64,000 bases of DNA from Chitinophaga pinensis (GCA_945889235.1 CAMDBK010000001.1:9597-73596); one strand, 5' to 3'. Shown: positions 1 through 7,936, counted from the first letter of the stretch. Numbers and translations: made by a program. The notes: generated from the letters alone by a model not told the origin.

Positions 1-1
1 T

Positions 2-115
2 CCGCTGAAGAGGGAAAGCAATAAAATAAGAGTGCTTTCAGTGGCTCCGCTGTTTGCGGATGTAATAAGGAAGGTTCACAATTACGAATCAATAAGCACA
101 CACTTTATTTTCTAA
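2..115 (+). CDS. prs: Ribose-phosphate pyrophosphokinase, C-terminal end (partial)
   Basis: The reading frame is open from the window edge and ends at TAA 113-115. The 37 residues read as a PRPP synthetase tail: a segment VLSVAPLFADVIRKVHN followed by YESIS and a short hydrophobic end, matching the conserved C-terminal 'LFADVI..VHN..SIS' pattern known from Bacteroidota Prs. The enzyme makes phosphoribosyl pyrophosphate from ribose 5-phosphate and ATP for nucleotide, His and Trp synthesis. The catalytic part lies upstream of the window. prs followed by rplY and pth is a common gene order, which supports the call. Only the tail is visible, so identity rests on this motif and the context. Confidence 0.8.
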   Translation, partial: PLKRESNKIRVLSVAPLFADVIRKVHNYESISTHFIF

Positions 116-174
116 AAGAGTATCAAGTATTAAGACAATCCAATCAATAATTAACAATCAAAAAAAACAAAACA

Positions 175-834
175 ATGAAAACAGTATCTATTAGCGGTTC
201 ACCAAGAGTGAACGTAGGGAAGAAAGATGCAAAAGCTTCGCGCAGAAGTGGTCTTATCCCCTGTGTAATTTATGGCGGAAAAGAGCAAATCCACTTTGTG
301 GCTGATGAAAAAGAGTTCAAAAAACTCGTTTACACACCTGAAGTTTTTAAAGCCGATATTAAAGTAGGTGACAACCAGTATTCTGCTATCATGCAGGAAA
401 TTCAGTTCCACCCCATCAATGATAAAATTATTCATATTGATTTCCGTGAACTTGATCCAGTAAAATACATTACAGTTGATGTTCCAGTAAAAATTACAGG
501 AAGCGCATCAGGTGTTAAGGACGGAGGTTCACTGGTTCAGAATTACAGAACTTTAAAAATCAGTGCTCTGCCCAAGGATTTTCTTGAAAATGTGACTATT
601 GATGTTACCGCTCTGAAGATAAACGAAGGAGTTAAAGTGAACAGCCTGGAGTTTCCCGGAGTTAAGTTCTTAGACAACCCTGCAAGTGAAGTAGTAGGCG
701 TGAAACACAAACGCGGAGCGCTTGAAGAAGCAACCCCTGCTGCAGCGGCAGCGGCAGCAACACCGGCAGCAGCGGCTCCAGCAGCAGCAGCTCCAGCCAA
801 GGCAGCAGCACCGGCTAAAGACGCTAAGAAATAG
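175..834 (+). CDS. rplY: 50S ribosomal protein L25 (Ctc/TL5 type)
   Basis: A 5S-rRNA-binding protein of the large ribosomal subunit. The 219 residues fit the long Ctc/TL5 form: an L25 beta-barrel in about residues 1-95 (with RRSGLIPCVIYGG near the start and QEIQFHPINDKIIHIDF near residue 80), a second TL5-type beta domain to about 185, and then an Ala/Pro/Lys low-complexity tail of about 35 residues. Such Ala-rich tails are common in Bacteroidota L25. It sits 59 bp after prs and is followed by pth, the usual order. The GCAGCAGCG-type tail is prone to length variation. No canonical Shine-Dalgarno is seen; the leader is A-rich, as is usual in this phylum. Confidence 0.95.
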   Translation: MKTVSISGSPRVNVGKKDAKASRRSGLIPCVIYGGKEQIHFVADEKEFKKLVYTPEVFKADIKVGDNQYSAIMQEIQFHPINDKIIHIDFRELDPVKYITVDVPVKITGSASGVKDGGSLVQNYRTLKISALPKDFLENVTIDVTALKINEGVKVNSLEFPGVKFLDNPASEVVGVKHKRGALEEATPAAAAAAATPAAAAPAAAAPAKAAAPAKDAKK

Positions 835-841
835 TTTGATA

Positions 842-906
842 GTTCAAAGTTTAAAAGTTCAAAGTTTCAGGTTATCCTCAAACTTTGAACTTTTAAACTT
901 TTAAAC
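842..906. repeat. AT-rich inverted repeat between rplY and pth
   Basis: The arms 846-867 and 880-901 are perfectly complementary over 22 bp, with a 12-nt loop. They are built from reiterated AAACTTTGAACTTTTAAAC words. The element begins 8 nt after the rplY stop. It could act as an intrinsic hairpin for rplY or separate it from pth. A related string of AAACTTT/TAAACC words occurs at 9178-9222 in front of the superoxide dismutase gene, so this is one type of interspersed repeat rather than a unique terminator. Confidence 0.85.
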
Positions 907-919
907 ATTGAACACATCA

Positions 920-1483
920 ATGAAATACTTAATAGCAGGTCTTGGTAATATCGGAAGCGAGTATGCCGAGACCCGCCATAACATAGGTTTTAAAGTAGTG
1001 GATGCCCTTGCAAAGGCGTCCACTACTGTTTTTAAGCCCGACCGTTTGGCCGATGTGTGTGAAGTAAAACACAAAGGCCGCACGTTTATTCTTATAAAGC
1101 CCACCACGTATATGAATCTGAGTGGTAAAGCCATTAAATATTGGCTTACAGCTGAAAAAATTTCTATCCGGAACCTATTAGTGGTCACCGATGACCTTGC
1201 GCTCCCTTGTGGCGAACTTCGGCTGAGAGCCAAAGGCAGCGATGGCGGACACAACGGCTTAAAAAGCATACAATTTGAACTGAATACAAATGAATATCCA
1301 CGCCTGCGCTTTGGTGTGGGAAATGATTTTGCCAAAGGCAGACAAGTAGATTATGTCTTGGGCGAATGGACGACTGAAGAAAAGCCCATCATCAATGAAA
1401 GCATTCTTAAATCAGTGGAACTGATCAAAGATTTTGGTTCTATGGATATTGCTTTTGTGATGAATAAGTTCAATAAGAAGTAA
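920..1483 (+). CDS. pth: Peptidyl-tRNA hydrolase
   Basis: Releases tRNA from peptidyl-tRNA that has dropped off ribosomes. The ATG at 920 is preferred over the in-frame TTG at 908 because MKYLIAGLGNIG is the conserved family start. From this start the active-site residues fall at the usual positions: Asn10 in GLGN, His20 in TRHNIGF, Asn in PTTYMNLSG near residue 68, Asp in VTDDLALP near 93, and Asn in GGHNGLKSI near 114. The length of 187 residues is typical for bacterial Pth. It probably shares a transcript with rplY unless the intervening hairpin terminates. Confidence 0.96.
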   Translation: MKYLIAGLGNIGSEYAETRHNIGFKVVDALAKASTTVFKPDRLADVCEVKHKGRTFILIKPTTYMNLSGKAIKYWLTAEKISIRNLLVVTDDLALPCGELRLRAKGSDGGHNGLKSIQFELNTNEYPRLRFGVGNDFAKGRQVDYVLGEWTTEEKPIINESILKSVELIKDFGSMDIAFVMNKFNKK

Positions 1484-1496
1484 AAAAACTACATAC

Positions 1497-2363
1497 TTAC
1501 TGGTATGCAGCACACTTTGCTTTCTTGTTTTTTATACCATATGAAAGTGTTGCGACTGTAAATGAATACCAGTCATTGTTTGTAGAGTTTCCTCTTTGTC
1601 TATCTACATTGCTTTCAGTTGTTCCGATTGAGCGATCAGATAATACGGCAGCTACATCAGTATATTCTGCACGCAAAACAATTGGTTCTGCATAGGTTTT
1701 ACTTACATCATCCAGATAATCAGTAAAGGTAGGGCGCATCCCCCACTCTACTCCAAAAACAATTCCACTGGCAACATTGAATTTGAATCCGATACCAAAC
1801 GGAATAGAAAAACTTGTAAGTGAATATTTTTTTCTGTCGGGGTAAGCGGTTGTTCCTTGTCCCTCGGTACCAAGTGGCATCAGTGCATAGTAACCAACAT
1901 TTGCTACTGTATAATTTGTTCCGTTAATGGTGTAGGTTCCGGGATCTACAAAAGCTTTAGGGTTAAATTTAAAAACTCCGAAACCACCAAAAATATAAGG
2001 CGTGAACGGTGTTTTAGAATCACCTGCTATAAAAGGAAGAAAATTAATTTCAAGTTGAGCAGAGAATTCAGCAACCACTGATTTAAAACTGAGGTTGCGT
2101 TGAATTTGTTCTGCGTTTGCTGATAATGCATCATTGCCCTCAATGCTTCCATACAGGAAACATAATTTACCTGAGAAATGTTCGTTAAAGTTGTGTCTGT
2201 AAAACGCACCGAATGCACCTTTGGGCAGGAAGAATATTTTTTTGCGATTTAATTCTCCGTTGTAAAACGAAACGCCTCCCATAACACCGAGTTCTGATTT
2301 TTGAGCTATGCTCGGCAAACCATGGATTAATGCAAAGAATGACAGTAATAAATACTTTTTCAT
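1497..2363 (-). CDS. DUF6089-like outer-membrane beta-barrel protein
   Basis: Secreted protein of 288 residues starting MKKYLLLSFFALIHG with a signal peptide cut after SIAQ. The in-frame ATG 36 bp upstream (2399) would add 12 non-signal-like residues, so 2363 is chosen. The body has alternating beta strands with Gly/aromatic patterns (GVMGGVSFYNGELN, ALGxxFG type) and pairs such as IPFGIGFKFN and FTDYLDDVSKTY, which also occur in the next gene upstream. The match to that paralogue and to the DUF6089 family ('N..GELG', 'TFTDYxDDVS') suggests a barrel of unknown role. The final residues AKCAAYQ are not barrel-like. Function is not known. Confidence 0.75.
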   Translation of the reverse strand: MKKYLLLSFFALIHGLPSIAQKSELGVMGGVSFYNGELNRKKIFFLPKGAFGAFYRHNFNEHFSGKLCFLYGSIEGNDALSANAEQIQRNLSFKSVVAEFSAQLEINFLPFIAGDSKTPFTPYIFGGFGVFKFNPKAFVDPGTYTINGTNYTVANVGYYALMPLGTEGQGTTAYPDRKKYSLTSFSIPFGIGFKFNVASGIVFGVEWGMRPTFTDYLDDVSKTYAEPIVLRAEYTDVAAVLSDRSIGTTESNVDRQRGNSTNNDWYSFTVATLSYGIKNKKAKCAAYQ

Positions 2364-2398
2364 TGGTTGGGGAGTGCCACAAAAACTGAGCCGCAGCA

Positions 2399-3328
2399 TT
2401 AGAATTTAGGTAAACCTTTCCTGGTGGTTTTCAACTTGTAGTTGTAGGTGATGAGGAAAAACATGTAGTGGTCAAGGTCACGCGGATCGCCACGTTGCTG
2501 ACCAGCACAAGTCTGGCAGCCGCTAAACGGACCGGGAGCACCTCCCAGTCCACCATCTCCTAAAATTGCAGGGTCAGACAATTGGGCTGAGGCATCCCCA
2601 AAGTTAGAAGCCAGTTCGGTCTTATCGTAATACACAGTGCTTGCATCATCAATATAATCAGTAAAGGTTTTTCTGATTCCGTATTCAATTCCGATGCTTG
2701 AAGTTTTGTTTAAACTGTATTTCAATCCAATTCCAACGGGTATTGCAAATTGAAAACGTGAGTAATCTTTACGGGTAGGAATTAGTCCTTGCCCTTCTGT
2801 ATTTAAAGGTGCAAGTGCTGTCCATTTGCCGTTGTACATTGCTTTAGGATTAAAATAATAACCTGCCACACCAAAAAATCCATAAACATAAATATCACTT
2901 CCTTTTTTACCACGACCACGCACACGCCTTACCTTGTATCGGCTTCCGATGGTTTCTTTCATCCATGAAAACTCATATTGCGCTGCAAGTTCCACAACGG
3001 GAGATTTGAACATTAGGTTTCTATTGTTTCTGTATGGTTCTTGAGTCCACTTGTCATCGCCATGTAATCTTCCGTATGAAAAACCTACTTTAAGAGCTGT
3101 GGATTGTGAAAGTTTATAGCGCATTCCTAAGTTAAGCACATAACGGGTGGCCGCCATCTCCAAATCCTTGTAGTAATTGGTACCTATCTGGTTTGCCCCT
3201 CCCAGTTCTCCGAGAAAGTTAGTAGTTCCTACAGCAGCCACAATTTCGTAGCGCATACGTTTCCAGCGCTGAGCTTCTGTAGCTAATGGTAAAAGGATGA
3301 TAAGCAGAAGAATATATCTTTTTATCAT
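2399..3328 (-). CDS. DUF6089 family outer-membrane protein
   Basis: A 309-residue protein with signal peptide (MIKRYILLLIILLPLATEAQ) and the DUF6089 hallmark TTNFLGELGGANQIG at about residues 33-47. The middle shows GMRYKLS...LKVGFSYGRLHGDD and the later part IPVGIGLKYSL and FTDYIDDASTVYYD. The shared TDYxDD and IPxGIGxK motifs make it a tandem paralogue of the downstream gene (about 36 bp apart, same strand), so the pair is likely an operon. DUF6089 proteins are predicted membrane barrels of Bacteroidota with no assigned function. Confidence 0.85.
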   Translation of the reverse strand: MIKRYILLLIILLPLATEAQRWKRMRYEIVAAVGTTNFLGELGGANQIGTNYYKDLEMAATRYVLNLGMRYKLSQSTALKVGFSYGRLHGDDKWTQEPYRNNRNLMFKSPVVELAAQYEFSWMKETIGSRYKVRRVRGRGKKGSDIYVYGFFGVAGYYFNPKAMYNGKWTALAPLNTEGQGLIPTRKDYSRFQFAIPVGIGLKYSLNKTSSIGIEYGIRKTFTDYIDDASTVYYDKTELASNFGDASAQLSDPAILGDGGLGGAPGPFSGCQTCAGQQRGDPRDLDHYMFFLITYNYKLKTTRKGLPKF

Positions 3329-3362
3329 GATGGCTTTCAGATAGTTTTGAGTTTTGATAAGG

Positions 3363-3389
3363 CAAATATAAACATATTATGAACAACCA
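3363..3389 (-). promoter_or_regulatory. Predicted promoter of the DUF6089 pair
   Basis: On the minus strand TATATTTG (3363-3370) matches the Bacteroidota -7 consensus TAnnTTTG, with a TTG 17 nt further upstream (3388-3390). The start codon lies about 35 nt downstream. Inference from consensus only. Confidence 0.55.
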
Positions 3390-3404
3390 AGCAAGTTTTT
3401 AACA

Positions 3405-4040
3405 CTACAAAAACGGATTATTTGCCTTTTCAAACCCGATTGTGGTTTCAGGGCCGTGTCCGGGATAAACGGTAACGCCATCTCCAAGCGGAAAAAGTTT
3501 TTCGTGAATGCTGCTTATCAGTGTATCAAAATTCCCTCCGGGAAGGTCTGTTCTTCCAATGCTTCCATGAAACAAAACATCGCCACCAATTACAAACTTC
3601 TGTTCTTTGTTATAAAAACATAAACTTCCGGGTGAATGGCCGGGAGTAAAAAGAATTTGTAGTGAGCTTTCACCAAATTTAATCACATCTTTTTCATCAA
3701 TAAATTTTCCGGGAGCGGGCGGTTTTTCAAGACGAATTCCAAAAATAGCAGCGGCTCTTTCTGCGTTTTCAAAAATCGGAATTTCAATTTTGTTGGTTTC
3801 TGAAATCAGGTTGTAGCGTTCGGTAATGTATCTACAGCCGAGAATATGATCGATGTGACAATGTGTAAGAATCAGACGGACAGGTTTCAGATTATTGTTT
3901 TCAATAAACGTTGAAAGCTCTGCCTGTTCCAGCGGAGTGTAGCATCCCGGGTCAATGATAATGCACTCATTAGTTTCGTCATACAAGACATACGTATTTT
4001 CCTGAAAAGGATTAAACGTGAAAAAAGCAATTTGAATCAT
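3405..4040 (-). CDS. MBL-fold metallo-hydrolase (glyoxalase II-like)
   Basis: A 211-residue cytosolic zinc hydrolase. The metal-binding motif THCHIDH (HxHxDH) is at about residues 59-65, a third-ligand motif GHSPGS near 131, the bridging Asp in GGDVLF near 150, and the last His in YPGHGPET near 190. These are the metallo-beta-lactamase fold landmarks in the order found in the small YcbL/glyoxalase-II-like hydrolases that are common in Bacteroidota. It probably acts on thioesters such as hydroxyacyl-glutathione-like substrates, but the true substrate is unknown. It is divergent from deoC across only 43 bp. Confidence 0.88.
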   Translation of the reverse strand: MIQIAFFTFNPFQENTYVLYDETNECIIIDPGCYTPLEQAELSTFIENNNLKPVRLILTHCHIDHILGCRYITERYNLISETNKIEIPIFENAERAAAIFGIRLEKPPAPGKFIDEKDVIKFGESSLQILFTPGHSPGSLCFYNKEQKFVIGGDVLFHGSIGRTDLPGGNFDTLISSIHEKLFPLGDGVTVYPGHGPETTIGFEKANNPFL

Positions 4041-4044
4041 GGTG

Positions 4045-4075
4045 CAAATTTAGTTTTCATTTCTTTCTATCTTTG
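4045..4075. promoter_or_regulatory. Compact divergent promoter between the MBL hydrolase and deoC
   Basis: Two -7 boxes lie back to back in the 43-bp gap: TAAATTTG on the minus strand (4045-4052) and TATCTTTG on the plus strand (4068-4075). Each is only 4-8 nt from its start codon, so transcripts from them would start at or next to the ATG and be practically leaderless. The fit to TAnnTTTG is seen directly; leaderless initiation is inferred. Confidence 0.5.
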
Positions 4076-4083
4076 ACTCCCTT

Positions 4084-5007
4084 ATGCAAATACAAACAAT
4101 CTCGCCTCAGGCGAGACCCGATTTCAGCAAAACACCAACCATTGACCAGGTTGGAGTGGAAGAACGTGTGGCACGATTTCAAACGCGTAGCATAAAAAAA
4201 GAAAGCAAAGTGCAGGGTTTGAAACTTGCATTGAGCATGATTGACCTTACTACGCTGGAAGGAAAAGACACCGAAGGAAAAGTAAAACAACTGTGTTATA
4301 AAGCAGCACATCTGCACGATGTTCTGCAGGGCTTACCGACCGTTGCAGCAGTTTGTGTTTATCCCACTTTTGTGAAACTTGCCAAAAAACAATTAGAAGG
4401 AACGGGGATAAAAGTTGCTTCCGTTGCAACGGCTTTCCCGAGCGGCCAATCTACACGAAAAGTGAAAATAAGCGATACACATTTTGCGGTGGAGAATGGA
4501 GCAGATGAGGTGGACATGGTGATTTCGCGCGGTGAATTTCTGGAAGGAAATTATGCCTATGTATTTGATGAAATTGCCGAGGTGAAAGCAGCTTGTGGCG
4601 ATGCACGATTAAAAGTAATTTTAGAAACAGGAGAACTCTCAACGCTTGATAATGTGCGCAGGGCAAGCGAAATAGCAATTTATGCCGGTGCAGATTTTAT
4701 TAAAACGAGCACCGGAAAAATTTCTCCAGCCGCCACACAGCCTGTTACCCTGGTGATGTTAGAAACCATTCGCGACTACTATTACAAAACCGGAAAAATG
4801 GTGGGAATGAAACCCGCAGGTGGAATTTCAACGGCAAAAATTGCGTTGCAATATCTGGTGATGCTGCGCGAAACATTGGGTGATAAATGGCTCACCAACG
4901 AATGGTATCGCTTTGGTGCGAGCAGTCTGGCAAATGATATTTTAATGCAATTGCAAAAAGAACAGGATGGGGTTTATCAAAGCGGAGATTATTTTTCAAA
5001 AGACTAA
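4084..5007 (+). CDS. deoC: Deoxyribose-phosphate aldolase
   Basis: Splits 2-deoxyribose 5-phosphate into glyceraldehyde 3-phosphate and acetaldehyde in deoxynucleoside breakdown. The 307 residues match the long, eukaryote-like DeoC form. The Schiff-base Lys207 lies in FIKTSTGK, Lys243 in MKPAGGIS and the catalytic Asp144 in DEVDMVI. The next Met is at residue 52, inside the conserved core, so the far upstream ATG is kept even though a promoter box lies just 8 nt before it. Codons 6-11 contain a perfect palindrome (4100-4116). An aldehyde dehydrogenase gene follows 46 bp downstream and could oxidise the acetaldehyde released. Confidence 0.95.
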   Translation: MQIQTISPQARPDFSKTPTIDQVGVEERVARFQTRSIKKESKVQGLKLALSMIDLTTLEGKDTEGKVKQLCYKAAHLHDVLQGLPTVAAVCVYPTFVKLAKKQLEGTGIKVASVATAFPSGQSTRKVKISDTHFAVENGADEVDMVISRGEFLEGNYAYVFDEIAEVKAACGDARLKVILETGELSTLDNVRRASEIAIYAGADFIKTSTGKISPAATQPVTLVMLETIRDYYYKTGKMVGMKPAGGISTAKIALQYLVMLRETLGDKWLTNEWYRFGASSLANDILMQLQKEQDGVYQSGDYFSKD

Positions 5008-5010
5008 AAG

Positions 5011-5040
5011 CCCCTCACGACCTCCCCAAAGGGGAGGAGA
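5011..5040. repeat. GC-rich hairpin repeat between deoC and the aldehyde dehydrogenase
   Basis: CCTCCCC (5021-5027) and GGGGAGG (5031-5037) form a 7-bp stem with an AAA loop, preceded by CCCCTCACGA. It lies 4 nt after the deoC stop. A related element (CCCCTCTCC...GGAGAGGGG flanked by GCCTCAC/GTGAGGC) is found inside a coding sequence at 7502-7550, so this is an interspersed repeat type; it may also attenuate transcription into the next gene. Confidence 0.75.
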
Positions 5041-5053
5041 AAAACAAAGAACA

Positions 5054-6529
5054 ATGAAAAAAATAATAAATAAAAAAACTCTTTCTCTGGGCAATTCTAA
5101 ATGGGCTTACGCGCCTTCACCTGAAAGCACTTCGCATATCAATCTGAAGAAGCAATACGAACTTTTTATTGATGGCAAGTTTGTAAAGCCTTCATCCGGA
5201 AAATATTTTGACACTATCAATCCGGCTACTGAAGAAAAGCTTTCTTCCATTGCTGATGCGGATGAAAAAGATGTGGACAAAGCAGTGAAAGCAGCGCGCA
5301 AAGCGTACGATAAGACATGGAGCAAGCTGCCGGCAAAAGAACGCGGAAAATATATTTACCGCATTGCGCGTTTGTTGCAGGAGCGTGCTCGTGAGTTCAG
5401 TGTTATAGAAACAATGGATGGCGGAAAATCCATTCGCGAATCACGTGACATTGATATTCCGCTGGCAGCAAATCATTTCTTTTATTATGCAGGTTGGGCT
5501 GATAAATTAGAATACGCTTTTCCGAATCGTAAGCCGCAAGCACTGGGTGTTGCAGGACAAATTATTCCCTGGAATTTTCCATTGCTGATGGCAGCGTGGA
5601 AAATTGCCCCAGCTTTGGCAACGGGCAATACCGTTGTTTTAAAGCCCGCGGAAACCACCTCGCTCACTGCTTTAAAACTTGCCGAACTTATTGCCGATAG
5701 CGGTTTGCCCGATGGCGTGGTGAACATTGTTACAGGCGCTGGGCGCACCGGAGCAGCAATTGTGAATCATCCCGATATCGATAAAATTGCGTTCACAGGT
5801 TCTACCGATGTGGGTAAACTAATTCAGAAAGCAATTGCCGGAACCAGGAAAAAAGCAACGCTGGAGTTGGGCGGCAAAGCCGCCAACATTATTTTTGAAG
5901 ATGCTCCGATTGACCAGGCGGTGGAGGGAATTGTGAACGGAATATTTTTTAATCAGGGGCATGTGTGTTGTGCCGGTTCGCGCCTGTTTGTGCAGGAAGG
6001 CGTTGCTGATGTGGTTATCCGCAAACTGAAAGACAGATTGGAAACGTTGATTGTTGGCAACCCACTTGATAAGAACACCGATATAGGTGCTATTAATTCA
6101 AAACAACAACTTGCCACCATCAACAAATACATTGAGATTGGTAAAAACGAAGGCGCTGATTTTTACCAGAGCAAGTGCAGCGTTCCGAGTAAAGGATATT
6201 TCTGCAGACCAACATTATTTTTGAATGCATCACAAAGTCACCGTGTGGTGCAGGAAGAAATTTTTGGTCCGGTTTTAACTGTGCAGACTTTCAGAACTGT
6301 TGAAGAAGTAATTGAAAAAGCCAACAATATTCCTTATGGTTTGTCGGCTGGCGTGTGGACGGATAAGGGTTCTAAAATTTTTAACATGACCAATAAATTG
6401 CGTGCAGGGGTTATTTGGGCAAACACTTATAATAAGTTTGACCCTACATCACCTTTCGGGGGATATAAAGAAAGCGGGTTTGGTCGCGAGGGCGGGTTGC
6501 ATGGGTTAATGCCCTATCTTAAATTTTAA
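5054..6529 (+). CDS. NAD(P)-dependent aldehyde dehydrogenase
   Basis: Oxidises an aldehyde to a carboxylic acid. The start at 5054 (MKKIINKK) is chosen because the upstream in-frame codons run through the hairpin repeat and the end of deoC. The 491-residue protein has the ALDH superfamily layout: IIPWNFPL near 170, the nucleotide-binding FTGSTDVG near 247-254, the general-base Glu271 in ELGGKAANI, and the catalytic Cys305 in GHVCCAGSR, then EEIFGPV and a C-terminal PFGGYKESGFGREGG. The end (LMPYLKF) is a little short compared with typical ALDHs. Pairing with deoC suggests acetaldehyde as a natural substrate; that is inference. Confidence 0.92.
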   Translation: MKKIINKKTLSLGNSKWAYAPSPESTSHINLKKQYELFIDGKFVKPSSGKYFDTINPATEEKLSSIADADEKDVDKAVKAARKAYDKTWSKLPAKERGKYIYRIARLLQERAREFSVIETMDGGKSIRESRDIDIPLAANHFFYYAGWADKLEYAFPNRKPQALGVAGQIIPWNFPLLMAAWKIAPALATGNTVVLKPAETTSLTALKLAELIADSGLPDGVVNIVTGAGRTGAAIVNHPDIDKIAFTGSTDVGKLIQKAIAGTRKKATLELGGKAANIIFEDAPIDQAVEGIVNGIFFNQGHVCCAGSRLFVQEGVADVVIRKLKDRLETLIVGNPLDKNTDIGAINSKQQLATINKYIEIGKNEGADFYQSKCSVPSKGYFCRPTLFLNASQSHRVVQEEIFGPVLTVQTFRTVEEVIEKANNIPYGLSAGVWTDKGSKIFNMTNKLRAGVIWANTYNKFDPTSPFGGYKESGFGREGGLHGLMPYLKF

Positions 6530-6543
6530 AAACATTACTTGCT

Positions 6544-7908
6544 TTACGCCCCAATATAACTTCCCCCGCAAACGCGCAGCGTTTGTCCGTTGATACCTGC
6601 CGCTCCCGGTGAGGAAAGAAAGGTAATCATATCTGCTACATCTTCGGCTAAGCCACCTTGGTTTAGATTGCTTAGTCTGCGTCCGCCCATTTTAGTGAAG
6701 AGAGGCATTTTGGCTGTCATTTTGGTTTCAATAAAACCGGGAGCAACAGCATTTGCTGTTATGTTATTTGCAGCAAGTTCTTCTGCTAATGCTTTTACAT
6801 AACCAATGATTCCTGCTTTGGTAGCCGCATAATTTGTCTGCCCGAAATTTCCTGAAAATCCGGAGATGGAAGAAAGACAAACAATGCGTCCGTTGTTACG
6901 GATGGTACCAGATTTCAGCAATAAATTATTTGTTCTGATAAGCGCTTGAAGATTTACATTCAAAACCATGTCCCAGTATTTCTCATCCATTTTTGCAATG
7001 GTTTTATCGCGGGTAATTCCGGCATTGTGAATGAGAATGTCAACACCGTTGAATTCTTTTTTCAGGTAATCATTAATGAGTTGTGCAGACTCTTCTTTGC
7101 TCATATCAGCAGCAAGAAATTTTCCGTTGATGGAGTCGGCAACTTTTTTTCCTGCTTCTGAATCTTCGGGTCTGTCTAATACAATTACGGTTGCTCCTTC
7201 GGCAGCCAATTTACGGGCAGTGGCTTCGCCAATACCGCGCGCAGCGCCTGTTACCAAAGCAATTTTTCCTGCCAAAGAATTTTCCAGCGGAACAATTTGC
7301 GGAATAGTTCCGCTTGAATTAATTCTGAAAACCTGTGCCGTTACAAATGCAGATGCTTCTGAAAAAAGAAAATGCAAAACAGGGAACAATTGTTTTTCTG
7401 TTACGTTTTTATTTTCAATCCGAACCAGATTTACCGTTGCTCCTTTTCTGCCAATCTCTTTTGCAACCGAGCGTGAGAAACCGTCTATCGCTTGTTGTGC
7501 AGCCTCACTCTCTGCCCCCCTCTCCCTTGGAGAGGGGCTGGGTGTGAGGCTTATTATTACGATACGAGCATTATTTGCCAGCTTTCCCGCATTCGCATGA
7601 AAAAAATCATACAGTGATTTCAGTTGTGCAACAGTTTCAATTCCTGTGGCATCAAACAACAACACATCTGCTCTGTCTTCGGCAGGAAGAGAATTTATTA
7701 TAGCGTGTCCGCCCAACTCATCATAGATATTGCTGAGAACAGAAGCATTGATTGCGCCCGTTGCAGTAACAACTTTTTTACCGGCAAGAATTTGTTTTTT
7801 CCAACTTCCTTTCAGTCGTTTCAGTCGCGGAGGAACTGTAATTCCAAGTACATTGAAAACTGATTTCCATCCCGGTTTGTGCCCGTATTCCAATATAAAG
7901 TCTGCCAT
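6544..7908 (-). CDS. FabG4-like two-domain 3-oxoacyl-ACP/CoA reductase
   Basis: Short-chain dehydrogenase of 454 residues, the same size as the 'high molecular weight' FabG4 of mycobacteria. An N-terminal Rossmann-like, probably inactive domain spans about 1-205. The C-terminal catalytic SDR domain starts near 210 with VTGAARGIGEA (NAD(P) binding, 219-229), continues with HNAGITRDK, and has the active-site Ser in SSISGFSG and the Tyr-x-x-x-Lys in NYAATKAG. It would reduce beta-ketoacyl-CoA or -ACP in fatty acid metabolism. The usual neighbours in other genomes (MaoC dehydratase, thiolase) are absent. Residues 121-134 are encoded by a palindromic repeat (7502-7550) inserted in a loop of the N-terminal domain. 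Confidence 0.88.
   Translation of the reverse strand: MADFILEYGHKPGWKSVFNVLGITVPPRLKRLKGSWKKQILAGKKVVTATGAINASVLSNIYDELGGHAIINSLPAEDRADVLLFDATGIETVAQLKSLYDFFHANAGKLANNARIVIISLTPSPSPRERGAESEAAQQAIDGFSRSVAKEIGRKGATVNLVRIENKNVTEKQLFPVLHFLFSEASAFVTAQVFRINSSGTIPQIVPLENSLAGKIALVTGAARGIGEATARKLAAEGATVIVLDRPEDSEAGKKVADSINGKFLAADMSKEESAQLINDYLKKEFNGVDILIHNAGITRDKTIAKMDEKYWDMVLNVNLQALIRTNNLLLKSGTIRNNGRIVCLSSISGFSGNFGQTNYAATKAGIIGYVKALAEELAANNITANAVAPGFIETKMTAKMPLFTKMGGRRLSNLNQGGLAEDVADMITFLSSPGAAGINGQTLRVCGGSYIGA
7502..7550. repeat. Palindromic repeat inside the FabG4-like gene
   Basis: The outer arms GCCTCAC (7502-7508) and GTGAGGC (7544-7550) and the inner arms CCCCTCTCC (7517-7525) and GGAGAGGGG (7529-7537) form a nested hairpin. 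On the minus strand it is translated as LTPSPSPRERGAE, residues 121-133 of the reductase. Its sequence resembles the intergenic hairpin at 5011-5040. The reading frame stays open through it. Confidence 0.85.
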
Positions 7909-7928
7909 GATTTATTTTTTTGTGTTGC

Positions 7929-7936
7929 CAAAAATA
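7929..7936 (-). promoter_or_regulatory. Predicted -7 box of the FabG4-like gene
   Basis: TATTTTTG on the minus strand, 20 nt before the ATG at 7908, fits TAnnTTTG. No clear -33 TTTG is seen. Confidence 0.45.

Noticed and set aside
7076..7600. Plus-strand 174-residue frame opposite the FabG4-like gene
   Set aside because: It lies wholly within a gene with clear SDR motifs and has no recognisable protein features.
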